Of a stretch of 64,000 nt of DNA, positions 32,328 through 41,957 are shown one piece after another. The first letter of the stretch is position 1; each line of letters starts with the position of its first letter. Source of the stretch: Cenococcum geophilum 1.58 (taxonomy: Eukaryota > Ascomycota > Dothideomycetes > Gloniales > Gloniaceae). The translations under genes were made by a program, and so were the position numbers. The DNA lies in the NCBI GenBank assembly GCA_001692895.1, contig KV748240.1, forward strand, positions 503,239 to 567,238. Direction: 5' to 3'. The notes beneath the pieces are model-generated. The model saw only the letters and a list, made by a program, of their open reading frames with translations, was not told the origin of the DNA and made no database searches.

Positions 32328-34110
32328 ATGTCCCTTCCCTAATTAAGTTCTCGTGAAGCTAAAGTCTCTATATAAAAAGCTATACAAGACGTCGAATTGG
32401 GCGTTAAGCCATTAATTCGCAAAGCCTCCAGCGTTCGCGTATTACCCCATTCTACCGTTACGCATTGTCTTACTGGGCGTCTCCCTTAATACCTAGCTCA
32501 TAAAACGCTACTGTATCCTTATTAGGAGGATTAAATTATTAAATGGATACACAAATATTAGTCCTAGGGCCTTGCGATAAAGGTTAATATGCTTCCTATA
32601 ATAGCGAGCTCGTTCTTAGTAGAAGGCAGGGTAATAGGCAAACACTAGGGGGTGAAATTTATACAACGCTATGGGCTCTATACTATTATAAGTCGTTAAT
32701 TAGATTGCTAGAGGGCCTGGAATAATAATCTAACTATTATCTATAATTAGTTTAAGTTCTTTTAAAGCGTACAAAATAAATATTTAATTAAGCACTTAAA
32801 ATTTATAGCTAACTTTAACGAGAAAGGGGTTATGCTAGGCTAAGCAGCAACGGCTTAAATAATTGTCTCTGGTAAGAATAGTAGGGAGAGGTTAAAGAAT
32901 TGGACTGTTCAATAACTAGGATCTTAAGAGTTAGTCTCTATTATAGAGATAATTACCGCCAATAGCTCTTACCTACCTCCGTTCTTAATTTGAAAAGGGC
33001 AGTAATACTAAGAGACTTAGTATTAAATTACTAAGCATAATGAGCGCCTTCGCGGATATGCCTATACGACCTTAACTAATGGCTAGACGGACGACTCGTT
33101 AGGCCTATATTACATTAAATACTACGATAAATATACGAGACAGCTTGTGAAGGACGCTAAGGGTAATATTTAAAGCTACCGTATGCTTCTAATAGATAAT
33201 TATTTAAGCTATCTTACCTAGCAGTTCATCTAGTATATACTATCGCGTAAGATTGTCCTAGTAGCTCTCCCGCCTTATTTAACGTATAAGCTTTAGCCAC
33301 TAGATATAGGCTGTTTTAGACCTCTTTAATACTACTACGGCGAAGAAGTAGATAACTTCTATTAATATGGCTATATAGGGGTAAACAAAGAGTATTTTAT
33401 AAAGCTCTACCTAACGGCGCGTATAAAGGCGTTCACCTAAGAGATAATTTGCAACGCCTAGAAAGCTATAGGTCTTCTACCATATAATCCTACAGCTGTT
33501 TTAAAGACCCTACTATATGTAGGGCCCCCTACAAGCCTACAATTAATTATAAATATAAATTCTTAAACGCCAAGGACACCTAAAACGGTAGAGGACCTTT
33601 AGTCTCTACGAAATTAGATTGCCGAATTAACTACCAAGCGACTAGACGGTATGCTTAAATCCCCCATTCAACGACGTCTTAAAAAGCTATTTAAAGCTAC
33701 TGTAGGCTTTGCGACTAATGCGCATATACAGAGAGAAGAGAATAAGAAGTTTTAAGCATTCAAAATGGATAAGAAAAGTAGTAGGAGACTTTTTAGCAAG
33801 GGCAGAGTCCTTACCCAGGAAGACGTCGATAAATTAAAGGCAGAGGACCTAGAAAAATAAGAGCTCGCCGCCTAAAAGTTAGCTTAAAAGGAGTATAAGG
33901 AAGGGACCTCTCTACTAGAGCTTAACGTTGCTTTATATACTAGATTAGTATTAAACCTTGGCGAACGTAATTAAGACTAGGCAGCCTTTGCGCACGTCTT
34001 TCAGTGTAATCCCCAGCCTATAGAGGACTTTGGTGATAAGCTAATCTAGAAAGGAGCTTTAGAAGAGTGTAGTAGTAAGCCATCTAATTGGCTAACGCCA
34101 GGTGCAATAT
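32328..34110 (+). pseudogene. Fot/pogo transposase, RIP-inactivated
   Basis: ATG at 32328 opens a frame that can be followed to about 34100 with only TAA/TAG stops. First catalytic block: ANFNEKGVMLG at 32808-32840, where the family has 'NFDEKG', so the first catalytic Asp is Asn (codon 32817-32819, G-to-A). Second block: LLIDNYLSYLT at 33186-33218. Third: LPPYLTYKL*PLDIGCFRPL at about 33270-33330. A basic, Glu/Lys-rich C-terminal coil follows (33740-33900), including RVLTQEDVDKLKAEDLEK. The N-terminal helix-turn-helix region (32330-32600) is present but damaged. The family cuts and pastes at TA. This copy cannot, having about twenty stops and a lost catalytic residue. Confidence 0.93.
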
Positions 34111-34247
34111 CACGCCCATAACGTACCCGGAAACTTCTAAGCCGTTTTCTTCTGTAATAAGAAGCGTATTCGCTTTAATTTGGGCTATTTGGTTTTTAAA
34201 TATAGGCGTTGTTGGCTTAATTATTAATATAAATGTATTTGGGTGCA

Positions 34248-34291
34248 TATGTCTCGTTGGGGGGGTTGTCTCGCTTGGGGGTGAGTCACGT
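34248..34291 (-). repeat. Right TIR of the Fot/pogo element
   Basis: The inverted partner of 32212-32255, followed by TA. Confidence 0.96.
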
Positions 34292-34299
34292 TATGGCTC

Positions 34300-34779
34300 A
34301 CCACCCTGTTTCTTACATCGTATTGCTTACTATCTGTCTCTGTTGCCTGTTACGTTCCTTTGCCGCCTGCACCTACCTCATGTACATATAGAGCTTCTAG
34401 AGCCAGCTTTAATCGACAGAGGTCTCATTCTTGACCGTCCGCTCGACAGGAGCAGCCTAGTCTCGATCATATTATGCATCTCCTCCTTTTACCTCTTCCT
34501 TTCATAACTATCGTGCAGAGGGAGACCTTCCTCCTCGTAGTACACATTGCAAAGGTTTCGGGGGCCATTGTCTGGAGTGAGAGTATAGAGCAATAGTGTA
34601 ATAGCTGTTCAATTATACGGAGTCCAGGACACAACAGAGTCCTCTCAGTCCCATCTAGCCAATTCTTGAAGGCGTCGTCCTCCAGTAGCCATTCTCCAGT
34701 TCCTTCTTGCCGTCTTCCGTATAAATCGTTCTGTTTGGTAGAAATTTTTAGAGTGGATAACCAGGCTATGATATCTCGG
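34300..34779. other. Non-coding stretch of the gene island
   Basis: Balanced composition with no frame I trust. The plus-strand frame open at 34088-34507 starts inside the Fot element, runs through its TIR and is therefore not a gene. Confidence 0.5.
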
Positions 34780-34899
34780 CTCTCTAATGCCGTCAGGCTC
34801 TAGAACTCGGCCACAGGAGCTTCGCTGGTAATGCTCAAGGGCTATTTGGATTAGGTTAGTGCCATGGCATTTTCGCTGGACGGCAAGCTGATGACAAGC
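34780..34899 (+). pseudogene. WD40-repeat remnant (probably from a NACHT/WD40-type gene)
   Basis: One frame reads [12 protein letters not shown], then LKGYLD*VSAMAFSLDGKL. This is the classic junction of two WD40 blades ('[37 protein letters not shown]'). Both stops (34801-34803 and 34852-34854) are TAG where Trp (TGG) belongs, a RIP-type change. Repeats this similar to the consensus occur in high-identity WD40 tracts of fungal NLR-like genes (HET-D/HET-E class), which are themselves repeated enough to be RIP targets. Only about 40 residues remain; no NACHT domain is visible. Function lost. Confidence 0.75.
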
Positions 34900-34986
34900 C
34901 GTCCTCCCACCTCTCAGTTGGATTAGCGACGGCTTGACGTCTCGGCCGCCACGAAAAGACTGGGCCCTTCATATTGTTCACTGCGC

Positions 34987-35328
34987 TTGGTTTTCTTTTT
35001 TTTTTCAGCTCCCGCCGCAACTTCTCAAAAAACGCGCGCTATTAGGAAGACATCTCAAATTGCAGCAACGGACAAGATTCAGCTAATTGCAAAAATTGAA
35101 CCACCAGGTCTTCGCTTGGATTATTTCCATGAACCAACCGAACAATTATCGACTGCGTTCGACGATAGCCTCAACACTATGTCTGGCAACCAGGATGGCC
35201 CCATTGGCCACTCGCGCTGGCGGGACACGGGAGCCTTGCATGAGCTGAAGAGTTCTTATGTTCATAGTCGATCGGCACCTAGCTCGACGCTCTTAGCTAC
35301 GAATCAGGCAGACGAACAAGGCACCTGA
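34987..35328 (+). CDS. Open frame of unknown function, perhaps a terminal exon
   Basis: Plus-strand frame without an early ATG, preceded by a T10-CAG acceptor-like site (about 34990-35008). From there it encodes roughly 105 residues ending at TGA 35326-35328, with an internal ATG at 35180 (MSGNQDGPIGHSRWRDT...). The composition is hydrophilic, with no signal peptide, membrane segment or known motif. It could be the last exon of a gene whose first part was lost with the WD40 remnant upstream, or a chance frame. Confidence 0.25.
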   Translation: MVFFFFSAPAATSQKTRAIRKTSQIAATDKIQLIAKIEPPGLRLDYFHEPTEQLSTAFDDSLNTMSGNQDGPIGHSRWRDTGALHELKSSYVHSRSAPSSTLLATNQADEQGT

Positions 35329-35329
35329 G

Positions 35330-35636
35330 TTCTCACCCCGCAGGCCTCAATCACCGCTACAAAGTTCAATGGCTGCTGTCATGACTACTAGATCCCACTT
35401 CTGTAGCAAGCCTCTCGCTAGCTTGAAGCGCTTGCACATCTAGTGATGGTATTGGACTAGACTGGACTGGACTTGGGGATACTGTACTTAATTCTGATAA
35501 TCCCCCTTGATCTCCTTCCAACCATCTCCTCACCACGCACTGCTTTCTCATTGTTCTAAGCTCCTTACAGCCCAATCAGCAATCCAAAGCCAACGCCCCA
35601 GCTCAACAGCACCACTACCACCACCACAACCAGATC
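35330..35636 (+). promoter_or_regulatory. Promoter and leader of the secreted-protein gene
   Basis: About 300 bp without a supported gene. It holds GACTGGACTGGACTTGG short repeats (35455-35480), a pyrimidine-rich stretch (35500-35560) of the kind found near fungal transcription starts, a CCAAT (35572-35576) and a CA-rich leader up to the ATG. Confidence 0.4.
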
Positions 35637-36151
35637 ATGTTCAAACTCACCCATCTCATCACCGTCCTCATGGCCACTGTCGCTATCGCCTCGCCCCAAA
35701 AGCTTGCCCCCGCAGACTGCCAAGACCCTCTTAGTGTCGCCCCGGATCCGCCCAAAAGGATTCCCCTGACCGATACCGTCCTGCGCATCTACGAACGAGC
35801 CGGCTGCAACACGACACTTTTTGTAGCCGAGTTCAACCTGGCCCCGAGCACCTGCTATAACTTGCCGTACGGTGGTGCTGACTTGTTGTTCCACACCTGC
35901 GGTCAAGGTGGGTTTCGTCCATTTACCTTGCCTTGCCTTTCCTCCACTACCACCTTCAACTTCTTTAGTCTCTTCCTATCCCTTCACCTCCACTCTCTCT
36001 CTCTCGCCGAGCAAGTCACCTTACTAACCCCCTCCTCCCCACAGTTATGATTTACACTTCCGGAGACTGCAGCACCGGCGGCATCATCCTCCCGCTACAT
36101 TCCTGCTATAATATCGCGAGCTACTTCTCCGTCCAGCTTATAGGTTGCTAA
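35637..36151 (+). CDS. Cysteine-rich small secreted protein with internal duplication (candidate effector); two exons 35637-35907 and 36045-36151
   Basis: The ATG follows a CA-rich leader. Joining the exons gives 125 residues ending at TAA 36149-36151. Residues 1-19 are a signal peptide (basic MFK, hydrophobic core, then AIAS), so the protein is probably exported. The mature chain has seven Cys (28, 57, 73, 88, 99, 111, 125) and one N-glycosylation motif (NTT, 58-60). It contains two related units. Unit 1 (51-88) and unit 2 (93-125) both follow IY-x4-C, a spacer, CYN, then a last Cys after 12 or 11 residues. Six Cys fall at matching places; Cys28 stands alone. The intron lies between the units. 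No stops, normal codon use, no RIP. I do not recognise the family. Size, Cys content and setting fit an effector or antimicrobial-type protein, by inference only. Confidence 0.85.
35908..36044 (+). other. Intron of the secreted-protein gene
   Basis: 137 bp, GTGGGT...ACAG, with a TACTAAC branch-point sequence at 36022-36028 and a C-rich tract before the acceptor. It is phase 1 and splits codon 91. Without splicing the frame would run on into low-complexity Ser/Leu residues and stop at 36048-36050. Confidence 0.85.
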
Positions 36152-36235
36152 ATGTTCGAACGCATGCCCTAGCTCTTGCATCAGCATCAGATTAAAGATT
36201 CCACGGGTTTTATGTTACGGTCCTTATGGGAGCAA

Positions 36236-36602
36236 TGTCACATCTACTGGCAATGCTAGACGAGTTGAGCCTGGAGATTGACCAACTCGGGAAGACTAGT
36301 ATGTGACGAGGGGTAAGCGAGTCACATTACGAAACTCAGTACGTGAGAACGTGAGAATGTGGTCGACGTACCGACGTACCGGCGTACCAACGTACTCAGT
36401 ATCTCATAGGAGTTATGAAGTGTATTTAACTACTACGTTCCTTACTAGATAGTTCACTCTTTATAGTAAATCTCAATATACAATTAAAGTTAATCTATTA
36501 GGTACTTACTCCACCAATTACTAGTATTGAATATCTTTGTCTATCTACATACCCAGCCTATTTATAAGTCCACTGTGGTATTTCCTATAAGGCTTTGTAA
36601 TA
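36236..36602 (+). repeat. 5' LTR of gypsy-3
   Basis: Starts TGTCACATCTACTGGC and ends TTGTAATA (from TTGTAACA). Clear but diverged similarity to the gypsy-2 LTR (shared blocks around GTACGTTGGTACG-like repeats, TAGTTCACTCTTTATAGTAAATC and TTAATCTATTAGGTAC, in parts). The first 130 bp keep a balanced composition; the rest is AT-rich. Confidence 0.78.
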
Positions 36603-36899
36603 TATTCACTACTAAGGTTATAGTAGACAGGAACGATTCAATAAAATACTACTTAAAGTAGCAATCTTAGTATTAGCGTTAAGGATAACAAATAATACAA
36701 ATATAAGCAATATTAAAGAATAATTAATGCAATAGTTTAAAGAATAGTTTTAGTCACTCAACATAATTAGGCAAGCCTTAAATCAAGAATTATAGTATAA
36801 AGATACCAACCTATTAAGATACTATTAATTAAACAATTTATAAGGTAAAAGGGCAAGTTAAAAGGATTCCTAATTTAAACTAAACTTAGGATCAACAAT

Positions 36900-39009
36900 A
36901 AGGGACTAGGACTACCTATACTATTAGAAAAGGTTATATATATAGGAATATTTCTAGCTAAAAGAGTATTGGAATGGTTTAAACCTTACCTTATAGAAGT
37001 ATAGGAAAATAGATTAACTACTACTAACTTAAATGCAAGATATATGTTCTTATTATAGGATAGATTTTACAATAGACTAACACAAATATTTAAAAACTTA
37101 GAAAAGCAATAGCAACTAGGAGGCTTTAAAAGATATAATAATAAACCTTAGCAATAGTATATATAATAAAATTTCAGTTATTAGCAATATAAGTTAAATA
37201 GAATAATAAGTATTTATAGCATAATATAAAAAGAGATTAAGAGCAAAAGTTTAGGACATATTAATACTTATAGAGGATATAACAGATATAAGAGGATTAA
37301 GTAATTAAGTAATTAAGATCGACAATTAGATCTACTAATAAGAAAGAGCTAATAAGAGTTATAGTAAAGTAGTGCAGAAAGTACTTTAGCAAGTTTAAAA
37401 ACAGTAATATAGAGGGCTAAAACTAATAAACTTAAGCGGAACAAAAGAATCTAAGAAGTAAAATAATAACTGGAAATTATAGAAGCCTAAAGACAGAAGT
37501 TTTAATAATTAAAAGTCTAGGGAGTAAAGGCTAAGCTAAAGATCTTAATAGAAGAAGATATTTAAGTAGACTCTATAATAGGAAAAGTAGTTTAAAGAAG
37601 GAGCTTATATAAAGTATAGGAAATAAAAATATTTCGCTAGAGATTGCAAAAGTAGTTAAAACACTAACACGGTAAAGGGAATTATTATACCCCAAGATAT
37701 AAATAAGTTAAAAAGTATAAGGGAGTGTATAATCAAGCATTTCGCCGTTTATTACAGCAATATATACTATATTTATAAGAATATAAAGTATAATATAAGC
37801 TACTAGCTATAAGAACTAAGTTTAAATAAACTTAAAGGCACTAAAGAGAAAAATTACCTCTTTAAACTGGACTAAGATCCTATAATATGATATAGCTAGG
37901 AATTAGTAGAAAAGGGTATAGAATAGGAGGTTAAAGGATTAAATCTATTTATAGATATATGTAGTAAGGATAAAGTAATAATAGCTTACTATAAGAAATA
38001 GATAAAACTTATAAGTGTATTAGAGGTAAAGACTAAGATAGTTATAGATAATAACTTAGTAATAGGAATTAAGACCCCGTTAGATATAATATTTATCACT
38101 TTATAAAACAAAAGGAAGAGTAACTAAGATAGTTTAAGTAAGCAAGATACTAGTACTACTTTATCACTTAATAAAGGCAAAATGCTACTAATCGAAAGAT
38201 ACTTCGGCAGTTAAAATAAGATCCCGATTATAAAAGAAATATATATATATATATACTAGATATACCTCCTAAAATACCAGAGAATTTAAAGTTTAAAGAA
38301 ACCTAAAGACTACTAAGAGAAGACTGGATAGGATTTAGTAAATATATTAAGAAATAATAAGATTTATAAAGCTACCTAGAAGTTGGCTAGAGATAATAGA
38401 TTTATAAAGCTATAAGTCGACCTAGAATAGGTATACTAAGAGTAAAGTAGTTAAGAGATCTTAAATAAAAAGATAAACTACTAATAATACCTATATATAA
38501 AAACAGATATATTAAGGTCTATTATAAAGTAGTAATAGAACAATACTGTATAAAGGGAGAACTTTTTATATTATTATAGGTATATTAAAAGTGGTATAAG
38601 TAAAGGAACTTAGACGTATAGAAATATTTTAATAAATAGATAGAATATTACGTTTTAGACAAACAACTATCTATACTTAGGAAAATAAAACATATTAAGT
38701 AGGTATTAGTTATAGTTATAGTAGATCTAGAAACGCTATAAGAAGGATTAAGGGGAGATTAGAAGATCTAAGTCCTAATAAAAAAGTTTGCACTACCATT
38801 TACCAAAAGACTTAAATTTAAAACTTAATAAGAAGATGAACCTAAAGTTAATCTAAAGGCATATAGTATATATAGACAATTACTATAAAATATATAGTAT
38901 ACCTAAAGCAAAACATAGGAAATACCCAATAAGAATATATTAGCACGATTAGGAAAAACCCTACCAAAATACAAAAATTATATATCGTTAATACTCTGAC
39001 AAGCAATAG
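36900..39009 (+). pseudogene. gypsy-3 gag and protease region, RIP-inactivated
   Basis: Gag is recognisable from EWFKPYLIEV near 36970 through RFYNRLTQIFKNLE near 37065. The CCHC knuckle at about 37609-37650 reads K-Y-R-K-stop-K-Y-F-A-R-D-C, where the family has C-x-C...G-H-F-A-R-D-C. Two Cys/His have become Tyr, the expected result of RIP. A protease-like stretch follows (about 37930-38110), then linker sequence up to the copia-2 insertion. No RT is reached. Confidence 0.8.
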
Positions 39010-39281
39010 TGTTTATATTAACTTAATAATATAAGGTGAGTTATATCTAGGGGTACGAAATACATATAGTATTGTATGCTCTTTTAGATAATAGTAACTG
39101 TCGATTCTATTTAGGTAGACTACGTAGTCTATATACTAATGCGCTCCCCCCTAATTAGTTAGTGCTTTGTAAGTGCACTAAACGTGTAAGCGAGTGGTTA
39201 GTACAACGAATGCGTAAATAAGTGGTTGGTGTACCGAACGCGTAAATACGCGGTTAGTATAATAGGTGCTGTAATTATATA
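39010..39281 (-). repeat. 3' LTR of copia-2
   Basis: 272 bp. It matches the 219-bp copia-3 LTRs, with about 50 extra bp near 39150-39230 (GTGGTTAGTACAACGAATGC-like duplicated units). AATAG lies to its left, but the second TSD copy is not in the window. Confidence 0.82.
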
Positions 39282-41316
39282 CTAGCGGTACTTAAAAAAT
39301 AGAACCACCTGCGTATAGCCTCCGTAATTGCTTTAATAGAACCGTAAAATATAAAAGAAATATATAAGAAATAAAACTATAAAACATAAAGGAAATGCGA
39401 AGGAAATCCCTCCTAAAGTGCCTTTTTAGCTGTCTTCTAAACGGTGCTTTAAGCTGGTTGTAAGTCCTGCCTATAGTCTGTAGGATAAACCGTACGGCCT
39501 TTTAACGGGCCGTAAATAAACTGTATAGCCTTTTAATGGGCCGTAAATAAACCGCAAGTGCTCCATTAGTTTTGTTTTACCTATTATATAACCTTTAGAT
39601 TAAGCTTAGTTATAGTATCCACTAGGTAAAGTTATTATAGTACTAGCAAAGAATGGTAAATAGTAGTAGATTGCCATTATATAGTAGCAAATTGCGGTTA
39701 CGTAACGGCAAAGTGCTATGCCCCGATTAACTAAGTCATTTATATCATTTTCCTTATCTCCTATTCTCTTTACCCGTTTAGTAACCTATAGCTTAACTAT
39801 ATCGGCCATTGCCTTCCGTATTATAGCTGCTTAATCCGTAATAAATGGGGCAAAAGGGTCTAGGTTTCTTATCTTTAGGTAGGTTTTATAAACTAAGAGA
39901 GTAGGTACTAGTCTATTAGGGCTAGCGGTATTATTAACGGCTTTTACGGCCATCTATAAAGCCAGTTCCTTTTAAATATCCTTATACTCGTCCGTAATAA
40001 TCTAGTAAGCTCTTTATAAAGCTAGGTAAGCTCGCTTAATAGGCCTAATAAACTAATACGCCTTAACTGGAACGGCTTTTGTTAAAATAGCTATGGCTAT
40101 AACACTATTAGAATTCCTTACTAATCTAAAGTGTTTAAGAACTCTATATAGCTTTTTGGCTAATAGGTGGCCGAAGCGGCGGTATAAGTAGTGGATTTTA
40201 GTACTGCTGGCGATAGCGGCAGTCCGTAAAGAAGGTAGTATATGCTCTTTAGCTAGTGTGTTCCTTTTTCTATATAACGGCTGAAAATATAGGTTGCTTA
40301 TGCTTCTTAGCTATAGGCTTTGCCTTATATAGTTCGTTTTACTTTGCCTTTATAGAGGTCTTATTTTAGGGAAAGTAGGGGTTATACGTAGGTTAGTCCA
40401 TATGTAGCTATATATTAGGGTTAATGTTAGTAGTACTAAGGTGAAAATATTAGGTGGGAGGAAGACTAGGTGGGGTAGGAGCAGTTACTAAGGGGTTATA
40501 TTATTATTAGGCAGATTGCGGAGGTTTATATAAGCTTAGCTACCGTAGCTCCTTAGCTTTAGTTAATAAAGAGGGTAAAGCTAGTAGAGCTTACGCGGGC
40601 GGAGCTTGTGTAAACAGAGCTTATATAGACGGAGCTTATGCGGACGGAGCTTATATAGTATTTAATTAAGGCTCTAGTAACTAAGCTGGGGTAGGAAGGT
40701 TAGGTAGAGGATCGTCCTTTAAGGCTTATGGGCCTATTATATTATTGTCTTAAGAGTTAAGCTTCTCTTAATTAATCGCTTAATCTTAATTTCCGCCAGA
40801 GTCCACCTATTAATTTCCACCAGAGTCTACCTATTGATTTTTACTAGAGTTTACTTATATCTCATCCTTATCTAATATTTTAATAATCCCTTCCTTAGAC
40901 GTATTGTCTAGCTCTTCCTTTAGCGTCTTATTTAGCTCTTCCCTTAGTATAACTACCCCCTTAAAACGTTCTATAGAACCGTTCTACTATAGAGTATATT
41001 GCTATTAGCTAAGTTGCCTTATAGATATACTTATAGAGGTTAGATAATTCTCTATTATAGGGTTCTTAATTATAGGGTACTTTTGGGGGTATCCTTAACC
41101 ATACTTTACGGCAGGTTTAGTAGGTTTAGTAAGTTTAGTAAGTTTCTAGGGGACTTCTAAAGTAGATAAGGGTGCTTCTAGTTTATCTAGTTTAATATTA
41201 TAGGTAATCTTAAACTAAAAATAGGGTTTTAAGGACGTGCTTCTAAAGCTAGTTAATCCGCTAGAAAGTTATATATAGTATATTTCGTCTTCTATAGCTA
41301 GTAAATAGTAGGGTCT

Positions 41317-41920
41317 TTAAATCCTTCTCTAAGACAATAGGGAAGGATAAAGAAGGTAGATGCTTTAAGGACTATAGAGCTATACAGACTCCTAAGCACC
41401 TATTACTAGAATATAGATTATACTGGGAAGAAAGAAAAGAAATGCAAAGACAACTAAGCTCTTCTCTCTCCCTAGAGAAGCTTTTTTACACAGAGAAAGG
41501 AAGAAGGGCGCTTTTTCTATTTCTAAGTAGGATAAAAATAGCTACTAGAAAGTAGCTAATGGAAGCAGGATCTTTAGAAGGAGGTAGCTCCTACTAAACT
41601 CCTAGTAAATAGATAGTAGTAAGCAAAAGGATAGAAATAAACTATAAAAAAAGTACAGGGGCAGGCGTTAGGATTCTTTTACCGTTTCTTTTACCGTTTT
41701 TCTACTGTTTTAATACTACCTAATAGTTGTCGTAACCTAGTATTTTACTAGGGAGCGGTAAACCTCTAGTTTAGAGGTTTATAAACTACTAGGACATAGC
41801 TACTAGTGTATATTAAGCTGCCTAGAAAGGATTTATGTATATAGAACTATAGCGCTATAGCCTAGAGGCTGCATACGTAGTATTATACGTAGTATAATAT
41901 AATGGATATAAAAAAAAAAA
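41317..41920 (+). mobile_element. 5'-truncated LINE fragment with poly(A) tail
   Basis: About 600 bp ending in a run of A (41910-41920), flanked by direct repeats of TAGTAGGGTCT (41306-41316 and 41921-41931). The homologous place in copia-3 (near 50028) has this once and no insert. A-tail plus TSD is the mark of target-primed reverse transcription. No open frame remains; the sequence is probably 3' UTR. Its last 113 bp recur at 3027-3139. Confidence 0.85.
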
Positions 41921-41957
41921 TAGTAGGGTCTAGTCTAATTGCCGCTTTTATATATAA

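Larger units (their letters stand above)
32212..34291 (+). mobile_element. Fot/pogo-type DNA transposon, complete, TA target duplication
   Basis: Perfect 44-bp terminal inverted repeats (32212-32255 and 34248-34291) start ACGTGACTCACCCCC. They are flanked by TA (32210-32211 and 34292-34293). The 2080-bp length and a pogo-type DDE transposase inside fit the Fot group of Tc1/mariner elements. The element sits in the gene island between unrelated sequences. Confidence 0.95.
36236..39009 (+). mobile_element. Ty3/gypsy element gypsy-3, 5' part
   Basis: It starts with an LTR 84 bp after the stop codon of the secreted-protein gene and is broken by copia-2 at 39010. The rest (RT onwards and 3' LTR) must lie beyond the right edge of the window, unless lost. 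Confidence 0.82.

Noticed and set aside
34088..34507. 139-codon plus-strand open frame
   Set aside because: It starts inside the Fot/pogo element and runs through its TIR into flanking DNA. It also needs a non-ATG start.
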